Assembly: GCF_900142185.1 (NCBI RefSeq)
Contig: NZ_FQZZ01000005.1
Location: forward strand, 62,001-126,000
Origin: Lutimaribacter pacificus
GTDB taxonomy: Bacteria; Pseudomonadota; Alphaproteobacteria; Rhodobacterales; Rhodobacteraceae
Length of the DNA stretch: 64,000 nt
Reading direction: 5' to 3'
Shown here: piece by piece, positions 8,366 to 18,250 of the stretch
How positions within the stretch are numbered: position 1 is the stretch's first letter
Layout: every line of letters starts with the position of its first letter
The notes under the pieces: model-generated
Seen by the model: only the letters and a program-made list of their open reading frames with translations
What the model was told of the DNA's origin: nothing
Database searches by the model: none
Position numbers and translations under genes: made by a program

Positions 8366-8850
8366 TGGCGCTGGTCACCGATATCGTGGCCACCTATCGC
8401 GGCCCGGGCCGCGTGGTGGCGCGGCTGCTGGCCGCGCCCGTCCACGAGGGCCGGGCGCTGGCGCTGCTGATGGGCGCGTGCATCCTGGTGTTCGTCAGCC
8501 AGTGGCCGGTCCTGGCCCGGCGCGCGCACCTGGAGGAGATGGACCTGCAGATGCTGTTGGGCGCATCGCTTCTGGCGTGGCTGTTCATCGCGCCGCTGAT
8601 GTTCTACGTGCTGGCCTATGTGGCCTACCTGGTCATGCGGGCGATCGGTGGCCGGGGCGATGCCTATGCGGTGCGGCTGGCGATCTTCTGGGCATTCCTC
8701 GCGTCGTCGCCGCTGATCCTGCTGAACGGGCTGGTCGCGGGCTTCATCGGGCCGGGCATCCAGTTGCAGGTGGTCGGGGCCGCGTGGGTGGTGGTCTTTG
8801 CGTGGTTCGCCGTCACCGGGCTGCGCCGCGCCGGCTGGGGGGCTGTGTGA
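8365..8850 (+). CDS. Yip1-like membrane protein of the suf operon
   Basis: This is a 161-residue integral membrane protein with about four hydrophobic segments (roughly 32-50, 65-92, 100-125 and 133-153). The N-terminal soluble piece and the ALSSPLILLNG-like loops resemble YIP1-domain proteins. It has no catalytic motif. Its start overlaps the sufD stop by one base and its stop overlaps the next start, so it belongs to the suf operon. Function is unknown; an effect on membrane delivery of iron, sulfur or clusters is only a guess. Confidence 0.65.
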   Translation: MALVTDIVATYRGPGRVVARLLAAPVHEGRALALLMGACILVFVSQWPVLARRAHLEEMDLQMLLGASLLAWLFIAPLMFYVLAYVAYLVMRAIGGRGDAYAVRLAIFWAFLASSPLILLNGLVAGFIGPGIQLQVVGAAWVVVFAWFAVTGLRRAGWGAV

Positions 8851-9429
8851 TGCGATACGGGTTTGCCGACCTTGCGCGGGAAACCGTGTTCGACCCGCCC
8901 GGCGCCGCCGAGCGGGTGCTGACTTTCGAGATCGGGCGCAACGCGCTGTGGATGGCGCTGTTGCTGGCCACGGTGCTGAACGCGCTGCTGTTCAGCCTGT
9001 CGAACTATGTCTTCCCGTCGCAGATGCCGTTCTCGCCGATATTCGAGAACCCGATGCTCTATGCCATCGCGCAGGGCGGCGGGCTGGTGATCATGATCTT
9101 CGTGCTGACCTGGATCGGCAACATGATGGGCGGCAGCGGGCAGCTGGGCGACGTGCTGCGCGTCATGGTCTGGTTGCAGTTCATGCGGGTGCTGGCGCAG
9201 CTGGCGATCGTGTTCGTGGGGATCACGCTGCCGATGCTGGGCGGGATCGTGTCGATCCTGATCCTTGTCCTCAGCCTGTGGATACTGGTGCATTTCATCA
9301 ACGCCGCGCATAGGTTCGGTTCGCTCGGCCGGGCCTTCGTGGTTCTGTTGCTGGCCGGGCTGGGGATCAGCTTTGGCTTTTCGATCATCCTCTTCGTTAT
9401 CGGAGGGGCAGCCGTGGGGATCACTCCGA

Positions 9430-9437
<8 letters not shown>
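8850..9437 (+). CDS. YIP1 family membrane protein
   Basis: This 195-residue protein has a soluble N-terminus (FADLARETVFDPPGAAE), then about five membrane segments, ending with a long hydrophobic hairpin near the C-terminus. The N-terminal pattern of an element ending in P-x-A before the first helix is the YIP1-domain layout seen in many Rhodobacterales proteins. It overlaps its upstream neighbour by one base (TGATG) and sufS by 8 bases. It looks like a diverged relative of the preceding gene, suggesting a two-subunit membrane complex made together with SufD and SufS. Confidence 0.75.
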
Positions 9438-10650
<1,213 letters not shown>

Positions 10651-10796
10651 GCGATCGGCAAAGGTTCGCCGGGGCCGGGCCCCGCGACTGGCAAACTCAC
10701 GCTTATCGGCGCCCGCCGGCGCAGGAGGCGCGTGCGCCGCACGGAATTGCGTCTAGCATCGCGGCATACAACCACCTGGAATGAGGGGATGCCGAC

Positions 10797-10934
10797 ATGA
10801 TGAAACTGAAGATGACTGCCGTTCTGATCGCCCTGACCGCGCTGAGCGCCTGCGGACAGCCCGAGCCGGAGCCCACGCCGCAGCCGGTGATGCCGGAACC
10901 GGTGTACGACAAATACGGCAATCAGGTCGGCTGA
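10797..10934 (+). CDS. Tiny lipoprotein (45 residues)
   Basis: A GAGGGG ribosome site precedes ATG 10797; a second ATG follows at once. The product has a short basic start (MMKLKM), a hydrophobic core and a lipobox LSAC with Cys at about residue 21, followed by a Pro/Glu-rich tail ending YDKYGNQVG. It would be lipid-anchored in the envelope. Small lipoproteins with a Pro-rich linker and a Tyr-Asp-Lys-Gly ending occur in Rhodobacterales, but I know no function. It is probably its own transcription unit, closed by the hairpins at 10961-10987 and 11008-11033. Confidence 0.75.
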   Translation: MMKLKMTAVLIALTALSACGQPEPEPTPQPVMPEPVYDKYGNQVG

Positions 10935-10960
10935 AGCCGCAAGACTGCCTCGAAAATACG

Positions 10961-11036
10961 GGAAAGCGACCCGACCGGCCGCTTTCCGGCCTTCAAGCCT
11001 TCCGGGACCGGGGTGCCACCAGTGGCACCCCGGTTT
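10961..11036 (+). terminator. Two consecutive hairpins after the lipoprotein gene
   Basis: GGAAAGCG (10961-10968) pairs with CGCTTTCC (10980-10987). A second, much stronger stem has perfect 12-base arms (11008-11019 with 11022-11033, CCGGGGTGCCAC and its complement), followed by only three T residues. The small T-run makes intrinsic termination uncertain; transcript stabilisation is the alternative. Confidence 0.5.
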
Positions 11037-11144
11037 CGGCTCCGGCCCGGACCGCCAAACCGCCCCCCTTGAGGATTTTTCGCCCCGCACCCGCCCATAC
11101 CCGTTGCGGCGGGCAAAACGATGGCCTATAGACGCGGGCACGAC

Positions 11145-11221
11145 GGACCCATAGCTCAGCTGGATAGAGCGCTGCCCTCCGAAGGCAGAGGCCAGAGGTT
11201 CGAATCCTCTTGGGTCCGCCA
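11145..11221 (+). tRNA. tRNA-Arg (anticodon CCG)
   Basis: The acceptor stem GGACCCA (11145-11151) pairs with TGGGTCC (11211-11217), followed by G and an encoded CCA. The D arm contains AGCTCAGCTGGATAGAGC, the anticodon stem CTGCC/GGCAG encloses the loop CTCCGAA giving anticodon CCG, and the T arm is AGAGG-TTCGAAT-CCTCT. It decodes the CGG arginine codon. No attachment-site duplication or integrase is seen beside it. Confidence 0.97.
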
Positions 11222-11422
11222 TAGTTTCACCTATCGTTCGTCGCGGTGTTTATCCTTCTACGACACTCGACCCGGGCATCGCACGGCCGCCCCCCGGCCG
11301 GGCGATTGGTTGCCGTAAGGACTCCGCTTTGAGGGAGGATGTGGCTGCACGATAAACCGCCAGTCACAGCCGTTGGATCGCCCGACCCCGGTCGTGCTAT
11401 GCCCCCTGTTGCGTATGGCCCG

Positions 11423-12862
11423 CTACCCCCGCCGCACGCCTGTGCGCAATTGCGTATAGGGGATCGTGGACAGGTCGCAGGGGTTGGCGCCGGGGGCGGT
11501 GGCGAACAGCACGCTGGGCGTGATCCGCTTGTAATCGGCCATGAAATGCACCGCGCTTTTCACGCAGATGATGGCGTGTTCGGCGGGTTCGATGCCGGCC
11601 ACGCGAAAGAACTCCTGGTCGAGGTTCTGGCAGCGGGTGCTGCCCACCACCACGCGGATGCCGGTGCCGTCGAGGCGCAGCCCGGCGATGGGGCCGAGAT
11701 CGGCCTGCGCGCCGCCGAACATCGGGCCGGAGCAGGTGAATTTCCCGTCCGACAGCGACTCGACCACCACGGTGGCGTGGACCGGCTCGGAATATTGCCG
11801 GTGCCCGCCGCCGAGGGCGATCCCGATCCGCGCGCCGATGCCGGCCTGGTGCGCGGCGGCCGCCGCGGCCGGGTCGTGCAGCATCGACAGCACCGCGTCG
11901 GGCGCACCGGCCGCGATCAGCGCGCGCAGGATGCCGGTGGTGTCGGATGTGCCGCCCGCGCCGGGATTGTCCTGCGGGTCGGCGATCAGCACCGGGCCCT
12001 GCATCGCCATCGCCTGCCGGACCGCCTGATCCGCCGGGACCAGCCGCGCGTCGAACAGCGGTTCGGCCGCGGCAAGCCGGGCCAGCATGTCGTCGGCGGC
12101 GGAATCCGCAGCCACCTGCGTGTCGGCATAGGCAAAGATCGACGGGCCGCAATCGGGAATATCGGCGGGCGGAAAGCCCATCGCCATGTCCACCGACACC
12201 GCATCCTGGCCGGGCAGGGCGGCATAAAGCTCCCTTGCCGGGCTGTGATCGGTGGTCTGCGCGGTGATCGGGGTCAGGAAATCGCCCTGCCGGTAGGCCC
12301 CGAACAGCGGCGCGGCCATCGCGCGCTCCAGCAGGGCGGCGGCGCGGGCGCCGGTTTCGGCGAAATCGGTATGCGGATAGGTGCGGTAGATCGTGACCAC
12401 GCTGGCCAGCTCGAAAAAGGCGGGGCTGAGATTGCCGTGCAGGTCCAGGCTGACCGCGACCGGCAGGTCCGGCCCGATCCGGGCGCGGATGCGGCGCAGG
12501 ATTTCCGCCTCGGCGTCAGGGTAGGCGCGGGTGACCATGGCGCCGTGCAGGTCGAGATAGACCGCGTCGGGGGCCGCCTGCGCGATGCCCTCGACGATGT
12601 CGCCGGTGATGGTGTCGAACGCCTCGTCGGTGACATAGCCGCCCGGCTCGGCCATCGCCCAGAGCACCGGCACCAACTCGTGACGGCAGGCGCGGATGAA
12701 GCCGGAAATCGGGATGTTCAGCCCGTCGAACACCGTGAAGATATCCGCCCCCCGGGTCAGCGCGGGCCAGGCGCCGGGATTGACGAACTGCTCCAGCGTG
12801 GTGGCGTCGGGGGCAAATGTGTTGGTCTCGTGCTGGAAGCCGGCGATGGCGATGCGGGTCAT
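11423..12862 (-). CDS. M81 family metallopeptidase (MlrC-like)
   Basis: This is a 479-residue cytosolic protein of the M81/MlrC family, named after the enzyme that finishes degradation of linear microcystin. Family features are GFQHETNTF at residues 8-16, YLDLHGAMVT, VSLDLHGNLS, and the C-terminal GGTSDTT and STRCQNLD stretches. The ATG at 12862 follows GAGGACAGG; longer frames upstream lack the family N-terminus. It is divergent from a peptide-type ABC importer, and amidase and M20 hydrolase genes follow, which suggests cleavage of an imported peptide or amide. The true substrate is unknown. Confidence 0.88.
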   Translation of the reverse strand: MTRIAIAGFQHETNTFAPDATTLEQFVNPGAWPALTRGADIFTVFDGLNIPISGFIRACRHELVPVLWAMAEPGGYVTDEAFDTITGDIVEGIAQAAPDAVYLDLHGAMVTRAYPDAEAEILRRIRARIGPDLPVAVSLDLHGNLSPAFFELASVVTIYRTYPHTDFAETGARAAALLERAMAAPLFGAYRQGDFLTPITAQTTDHSPARELYAALPGQDAVSVDMAMGFPPADIPDCGPSIFAYADTQVAADSAADDMLARLAAAEPLFDARLVPADQAVRQAMAMQGPVLIADPQDNPGAGGTSDTTGILRALIAAGAPDAVLSMLHDPAAAAAAHQAGIGARIGIALGGGHRQYSEPVHATVVVESLSDGKFTCSGPMFGGAQADLGPIAGLRLDGTGIRVVVGSTRCQNLDQEFFRVAGIEPAEHAIICVKSAVHFMADYKRITPSVLFATAPGANPCDLSTIPYTQLRTGVRRG

Positions 12863-13052
12863 GTCCTGTCCTCGATTCTTTTCATCCGTTCCGATTCGTC
12901 CGTTTCCCCCGGCCCGGCAACCGTGGCGGCACGGTTTCGGGCGGCCGGCGGGGGCGGCGTTTCCTCGTCTGCCTAGTTTATTTGCATACAAACATCCCTG
13001 CTGCACGCATCGGGGCAGCCCCGTTTCGCACCGGCAGCATTACAAGCAGAGC

Positions 13053-13082
13053 TTGACATGTCACGGCACGTCAACCGAATGT
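13053..13082 (+). promoter_or_regulatory. Possible promoter/operator of the peptide ABC operon
   Basis: TTGACA (13053-13058) is a consensus -35; GAATGT (13077-13082), 18 bases on, is a weak -10. The palindrome TGACATGTCA (13054-13063) overlaps the -35 and could be an operator half. It lies 60-90 bases before the binding-protein start in the divergent gap with the M81 gene. Confidence 0.3.
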
Positions 13083-13139
13083 TTTGAAAAGGATCAGGAC
13101 GCCGGCCCTTAAGACCGGCAACAACACAGGGAGTCATCA

Positions 13140-14735
13140 ATGCTTTTGGGTATGGGAACAATGACGCGGCGGGCCGTGCTGGCCGCCGCGCTGGCGGTGC
13201 CGGTGGCGGTGTCGTCCATCGCCTCGCCGGCGAATGCGGAAACGGTGATGCGGGTCATTCCGCATGCGGATCTCAAGAACCTCGATCCGATCTGGACCAC
13301 CGCCTACATCTCGCGCAACCACGGCTACATGATCTATGACACGCTGTTCGCCATGGACGACAACTTTGTGCCGCAGCCGCAGATGGTCGATACCTGGACC
13401 ACCTCGGATGACGGGCTGGTCTGGACGTTCGTGCTGCGCGACGGTCTGAAATTCCACGATGGCGCGCCGGTCACCGGCGAGGATGTCGTGGCGTCGCTGA
13501 CGCGCTGGGGCGCGCGCGACGGCATGGGGCAGCAATTGTTCGGTGTGATCGACACGCTTGAGGCGCCGGATGAAAAGACCGTCGTGATGACGCTCAAGGA
13601 ACCCTATGGCCTGGTGCTGGAATCGATCGGCAAGATTTCGTCGAACGTGCCCTTCATCATGCCCAAGCGCATCGCCGAAACCGACCCGTTCGAGCAGATC
13701 ACCGAATACGTGGGCTCGGGCCCGTTCGTGTTCCAGGCCGACGAATGGGTGCCGGGTTCGACCGTGGTCTATACCAAGTTCGAGGATTACGTGCCCCGGG
13801 ACGAGCCGGTTTCGGCCGCGGCGGGCGGCAAGATCGCCAAGGTCGACAAGGTGATCTGGCAGTATTTCCCCGACGCCACCACCGCGATGAACGCGCTGAT
13901 GGCCGGCGAGGTCGATTTCTATGAACAGCCCGCGCCCGACCTGGCGCCGATCCTGTCGTCCAACCCCGATATCACGGTCGAGGTGAACGACCCGCTGGGC
14001 GGCATCGGTTTCGCGCGGTTCAACCACCTGTTGCCGCCCTTCGACGATGCCGATGTGCGCCGGGCCGCGATCATGGCGATGAAGCAGGAGGATTACCTGG
14101 CCGCCGGTGTGGGCGATCCGCAGTTCTGGAAAACCTGCTACTCGGTCTTTCCCTGCGGCACGCCGCTGGAAAACGATGCCGGTTCGGACGTGATGGCCAC
14201 CGGCGATGTCGCGGCGGCCAAGACCGCGCTCGAGGCGACGGGCTATGACGGGACGCCCGTCGTGATCATGCAGCCCACCGATATCCCGATGCTTTCGGCC
14301 TTTTCGCTGGTGACGGCGGAAAAGCTGCGCAACGCGGGCTTTACCGTTCAGCTTGAGGCGATGGACTGGTCCACCCTGACCTCGCGCCGCGCGCTGCGCG
14401 ACCCGGTGGGCGAGGGCGGCTGGAACATCTTTCACACCTGGTGGATCGGCGCCGACGTGATCGACCCGATGGCCATCGCCTTTTCGGGCAATCCCGACAA
14501 GGGCTGGTTCGGCTGGGCCGAGGATGCCGAGCTGGAAGAGGCGCGCACCGCCTTTGCCAAGGCCGGCAGCCTGGAGGAAAAGCAGGCGCTGGCCGCCAAG
14601 GTGCAGGAACGCCTGTGGGCGATCGGCGCGTCGGGCCAGCTGGGGCAGTTCTTTACCCCCGTGGCCTATCGCAACAACGTCAAGGGCCTGATCAAGTCGC
14701 CGGTGCAGTTCTTCTGGAACATGTCGGTCGAATGA
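13140..14735 (+). CDS. ABC transporter substrate-binding protein, family 5
   Basis: This is a 531-residue periplasmic solute-binding protein of the oligopeptide/nickel family (SBP_bac_5). The leader has MTRRAVLAAALAV, a twin-arginine-like start, with probable cleavage after ANA at residue 33. The mature N-terminus gives the typical LKNLDPIWTTAY and the WTFVLRDGLKFHDG motif. AGGGAG precedes ATG 13140. It heads an operon with two permeases and a fused ATPase. A strong hairpin after the gene probably keeps its mRNA level above that of the permeases. The substrate is likely a peptide or other amide, inferred from neighbours. Confidence 0.92.
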   Translation: MLLGMGTMTRRAVLAAALAVPVAVSSIASPANAETVMRVIPHADLKNLDPIWTTAYISRNHGYMIYDTLFAMDDNFVPQPQMVDTWTTSDDGLVWTFVLRDGLKFHDGAPVTGEDVVASLTRWGARDGMGQQLFGVIDTLEAPDEKTVVMTLKEPYGLVLESIGKISSNVPFIMPKRIAETDPFEQITEYVGSGPFVFQADEWVPGSTVVYTKFEDYVPRDEPVSAAAGGKIAKVDKVIWQYFPDATTAMNALMAGEVDFYEQPAPDLAPILSSNPDITVEVNDPLGGIGFARFNHLLPPFDDADVRRAAIMAMKQEDYLAAGVGDPQFWKTCYSVFPCGTPLENDAGSDVMATGDVAAAKTALEATGYDGTPVVIMQPTDIPMLSAFSLVTAEKLRNAGFTVQLEAMDWSTLTSRRALRDPVGEGGWNIFHTWWIGADVIDPMAIAFSGNPDKGWFGWAEDAELEEARTAFAKAGSLEEKQALAAKVQERLWAIGASGQLGQFFTPVAYRNNVKGLIKSPVQFFWNMSVE

Positions 14736-14746
14736 CGCCCTGAAAC

Positions 14747-14782
14747 ACCGGCCGCGCGCGGGGGGCGATCCCCCGCGCCGGT
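14747..14782 (+). terminator. Hairpin between binding-protein and permease genes
   Basis: CGCGGGGG (14757-14764) pairs with CCCCCGCG (14770-14777), and an outer ACCGG/CCGGT pair (14747-14751, 14778-14782) extends it. No T-run follows, so it fits an mRNA-stabilising or attenuating hairpin of the kind common after binding-protein genes. Confidence 0.5.
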
Positions 14783-14806
14783 CCAGATAAAAAGACGCGG
14801 GGCCAC

Positions 14807-15751
14807 ATGCTTTTCTACATCTTCAAACGTGTCCTGATGACCATCCCCGTGATGATCGTCGTGGCGCTTTTCGTCTTCATGATGCTGCGGCTGTCGCCGG
14901 GCGACCCGGCGGCGGTGATCGCGGGCGATTACGCCACCGCCGAGGATGTGGAGCGTATCCGCGAACAACTGGGCCTGTCCGAGCCGATCGTCGTGCAGTT
15001 CACCAAGTGGCTGGGCCAGCTTGTCCAGGGCGACCTGGGCACCTCGATCTTTTCGAACAAGCCGGTGGCCGAGCTGATCGTGCAGCGGATCGAACCGACG
15101 ATGCTGCTGGCGCTCAGCACCATCGTCTTCGCGGTGCTGGTCGCGGTGCCGCTGGGCACGCTGGCCGCCTATCGCGCCGGCAGCTGGGTCGACCGCTTCG
15201 TGATGCTGTTCTCGGTCGGCGGCTTTTCGGTGCCGGTCTTCGTGCTGGGATACGTGCTGATCTATATCCTGTCGCTCAAGCTGAAATGGCTGCCGGTGCA
15301 GGGCTACCGCTCGCCCTTTACCGAAGGGATCGGGCCGTTCTTCGCACATATCACCCTGCCGACCCTGACGTTGAGCGTGATCTTCATCGCGCTGATCGCG
15401 CGGATGACGCGCGCCTCGGTGATCGAGGTGCTGGAAGAGGATTACGTGCGCACCGCCCGCGCCAAGGGCCAGAGCGAGTTCAAGGTGCTGATGCGCCACG
15501 CGCTGCGCAACGCCGCCGTGCCGATCATCACCGTGATCGGCATTGGCATCGCGCTGCTGATCGGCGGCGTGGTGGTGACCGAAAGCGTCTACAACATCCC
15601 CGGGCTGGGGCGGCTGGTGCTGGATGCGGTGCTGGCGCGGGATTACCCGATCATCCAGGGGCTGATCCTGTTCTTCAGCTTCATCTACATCGTTCTGAAC
15701 CTGCTGATCGACCTCAGCTATTCGCTTCTGGACCCGAGGATTCGTTACTGA
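14807..15751 (+). CDS. ABC transporter permease (DppB/OppB type)
   Basis: This is a 314-residue inner-membrane permease. An N-terminal membrane helix (LFYIFKRVLMTIPVMIVV) is followed by the DppB periplasmic segment MLRLSPGDPA, and five further helices form the transport domain. The EAA-type loop is DYVRTARAKGQS, which contacts the ATPase. The stop overlaps the second permease start by one base. The paired permease and fused ATPase complete a peptide-type importer. Confidence 0.93.
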   Translation: MLFYIFKRVLMTIPVMIVVALFVFMMLRLSPGDPAAVIAGDYATAEDVERIREQLGLSEPIVVQFTKWLGQLVQGDLGTSIFSNKPVAELIVQRIEPTMLLALSTIVFAVLVAVPLGTLAAYRAGSWVDRFVMLFSVGGFSVPVFVLGYVLIYILSLKLKWLPVQGYRSPFTEGIGPFFAHITLPTLTLSVIFIALIARMTRASVIEVLEEDYVRTARAKGQSEFKVLMRHALRNAAVPIITVIGIGIALLIGGVVVTESVYNIPGLGRLVLDAVLARDYPIIQGLILFFSFIYIVLNLLIDLSYSLLDPRIRY

Positions 15752-16623
15752 TGGCCGAGACTGCAACCCCCGCATCGCAGGCCGCCGCCCAGCCGAGCGT
15801 CTGGCGCATCGCGCTCAGGAACCGTTCGGTGTTCTGGGGCGGGCTCCTGCTTGTCATCATTGCGCTGATCGCGGTGTTCGGCGCGGTCTTTACGGTCGAT
15901 CCGATAGCGATCAACCCGATTGCGCGGCTCAAGCCGCCGGGCGATTTCGGGCTGTTCGGCACCGACCAGCTGGGCCGCGACGTGTTCAGCCGCGTGGTGA
16001 ACGGCGCGCGCATCTCGCTGACGGTGGGCGCGGCGGTGGCCGTGATCTCGATCGCCATCGGGCTGTTCCTGGGGCTGGTGGCGGGGTATTTCCGTTACAT
16101 GGACGCGGTGATCATGCGGGTGATGGACGGGTTGATGTCGATCCCGGCGATCCTGCTGGCCATCGCGCTGATTTCGTTGTCGGGGGCGACGCTGCTGACG
16201 GTGATCACCGCCATCGTCATCCCCGAGATCCCGCGCGTGGTGCGCCTTGTGCGGTCCGTCGTGCTGACCGTGCGCGAGGAACCTTACGTCGAGGCCGCGA
16301 TCGCCGCAGGCACGCGCACATGGCTGATCATGCTGCGCCACGTGCTGCCCAACACCATCGCGCCGCTGATCGTGCAGGCGACCTATGTCTGCGGCTCGGC
16401 CATGCTGACCGAGGCGATCCTGGGCTTTCTGGGCGCGGGCATCCCGCCGGAAATCCCGTCCTGGGGCAACATCATGTCCGAGGGCCGGACGTTTTTCCAA
16501 CTGACACCGTGGATCATCTTCTTTCCCGGCGCAGCCCTGGCGGTGACCGTTCTGGCGGTCAACATCGTCGGCGACGGCCTGCGAGATTCCCTCGATCCGC
16601 GTATCGCGAGGACCATGCGATGA
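15751..16623 (+). CDS. ABC transporter permease (DppC/OppC type)
   Basis: This is a 290-residue second permease of the importer. It has a DppC-type N-terminal helix, then FGTDQLGRDVFSRVVNGARIS, the family hallmark, and about five transport helices with the EAA-like loop YVEAAIAAGTRTW. ATG 15751 overlaps the upstream stop, and the stop at 16623 overlaps the ATPase start by four bases (ATGA), so all three genes are translationally coupled. Confidence 0.93.
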   Translation: MAETATPASQAAAQPSVWRIALRNRSVFWGGLLLVIIALIAVFGAVFTVDPIAINPIARLKPPGDFGLFGTDQLGRDVFSRVVNGARISLTVGAAVAVISIAIGLFLGLVAGYFRYMDAVIMRVMDGLMSIPAILLAIALISLSGATLLTVITAIVIPEIPRVVRLVRSVVLTVREEPYVEAAIAAGTRTWLIMLRHVLPNTIAPLIVQATYVCGSAMLTEAILGFLGAGIPPEIPSWGNIMSEGRTFFQLTPWIIFFPGAALAVTVLAVNIVGDGLRDSLDPRIARTMR

Positions 16624-18233
16624 GCCCCATTCTCGATATTCGCGGCCTGACCGTCAGCCTGCCGAAACAGGCCGACCGGCCCTATGCGATCAAGGATATC
16701 AGTTTCAGCGTCAATGCCGGTGAAATCGTCTGCGTGGTGGGCGAATCCGGCTCGGGCAAATCCGTCACCTCGTTCACGGTGATGGGGCTGCACGACAAGC
16801 GCGCGCTGACGCCGGTGGCGGGCGAGATCCTGCTGCAGGGCGACAACATCCTGAACGCATCCGACGCCAAGATCCGCCGGCTGCGCGGCGAGAAGATGGC
16901 GATGATCTTTCAGGAGCCGATGACCGCGCTGAACCCGGTGGCCCCGGTGGGCGAGCAGATCGGTGAGATGCTGGAAATTCACACCAGCCTGTCGGGCTCC
17001 AGGCGCAAGGCCAAGGTGTTGCAGGCGATGCGCGACGTGCACCTGCCGGACCCGGAGAAGATGTATCACTCCTACCCGCACCAGTTGTCGGGCGGTCAGC
17101 GCCAGCGCATCGTGATCGCCATGTCGCTGGTGCTGGAGCCGGTGCTGCTGATCGCGGACGAACCCACCACCGCGCTGGACGTGACCACGCAGGCGCAGAT
17201 CCTGTCGCTGATCAAGGAGTTGCAGGAACGCCGCGGCATGGGCGTGCTGTTCATCACCCACGATTTCGGGGTGGTGGCCGACATCGCCGACCGCGTGGTG
17301 GTCATGCAGAACGGCGAAATCGTCGAGCAGGGCCCGGTCGATCAGGTGCTGGGTGCGCCCGGCCATCCCTATACGAAGATGCTGATCGGGGCCGTGCCCT
17401 CGATGACGCCGCCGGACCGCGCCGAGGTTACCGGCGAAACCGCGCTGTCGGCCACGCATCTGAACAAGCAATACGGCCACAAGGGCATGTTCGGCCGCGG
17501 CCGGGTGGTGGATGCGGCCAATGACGTGAATTTCATCGTGCGGCGGGGCGAAACCCTGGGCATCGTGGGCGAATCCGGGTCGGGCAAATCGACCGTGGCG
17601 CGCTGCGTCATGCGCCTGATCGACCCAAGCTCGGGCGAGGTCATGATCGGCGATACCGACATTGCCACCTTGCGCGAGGACAAGCTGCGCCCGCATCGCC
17701 GCGACATCCAGATCGTGTTCCAGGACCCGTACCGCTCGCTCAACCCGCGTCGCACGGTGGGGCAGTCGATCACCGAGGGGCCGGTGAATTTCGGCGTCAG
17801 CCAGGCCGAGGCACTGGAGCGCGCCAGGCGGCTAATGTCGATCGTCGGGCTGGCGCCCGAGGCGCTCGACCGCTTTCCGCACCAGTTTTCCGGCGGCCAG
17901 CGGCAGCGTATCTGCATCGCGCGGGCGCTGGCGATGGAGCCGATGGTGCTGATCGCGGACGAGGCGGTATCGGCGCTGGACGTGTCGGTGCAGGCGCAGG
18001 TTCTGGACCTGCTCGAAGACGTGCGCGACGAATTCGACCTTGCCATGCTGTTCATCACCCACGACCTGCGGGTGGCGGCCCAGATCTGCGACCGCATCAT
18101 GGTGATGCGCAAGGGCGTGGTGGTGGAAAATGGCCCCACCGCCGAGGTGTTTTCCAACCCGCAGCACGAATACACCAGGTCGCTGCTGGCCGCCGCGCCG
18201 GGGCACGGCGTGTTCGACAAGGAAACCGCCTGA
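16620..18233 (+). CDS. Fused two-domain ABC ATPase (DppD-DppF)
   Basis: The 537-residue protein joins both ATPases of a peptide importer in one chain. Domain 1 has Walker A GESGSGKS (about 40-47) and signature LSGGQRQR (about 157-164). Domain 2 has a second GESGSGKST (about 316-324) and FSGGQRQR (about 423-430), with the oligopeptide-family C-terminal extension after each. Such fusions are common for dipeptide and nickel importers. It closes the operon; only 17 bases separate it from the convergent amidase gene. Confidence 0.93.
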   Translation: MSPILDIRGLTVSLPKQADRPYAIKDISFSVNAGEIVCVVGESGSGKSVTSFTVMGLHDKRALTPVAGEILLQGDNILNASDAKIRRLRGEKMAMIFQEPMTALNPVAPVGEQIGEMLEIHTSLSGSRRKAKVLQAMRDVHLPDPEKMYHSYPHQLSGGQRQRIVIAMSLVLEPVLLIADEPTTALDVTTQAQILSLIKELQERRGMGVLFITHDFGVVADIADRVVVMQNGEIVEQGPVDQVLGAPGHPYTKMLIGAVPSMTPPDRAEVTGETALSATHLNKQYGHKGMFGRGRVVDAANDVNFIVRRGETLGIVGESGSGKSTVARCVMRLIDPSSGEVMIGDTDIATLREDKLRPHRRDIQIVFQDPYRSLNPRRTVGQSITEGPVNFGVSQAEALERARRLMSIVGLAPEALDRFPHQFSGGQRQRICIARALAMEPMVLIADEAVSALDVSVQAQVLDLLEDVRDEFDLAMLFITHDLRVAAQICDRIMVMRKGVVVENGPTAEVFSNPQHEYTRSLLAAAPGHGVFDKETA

Positions 18234-18250
18234 TCCGGGCCGGGGCGGCG

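Noticed and set aside
11145-11422. Possible integration site at the tRNA-Arg gene
   Set aside because: No duplicated tRNA 3' end, integrase or composition shift follows; the next gene is an ordinary M81 peptidase.
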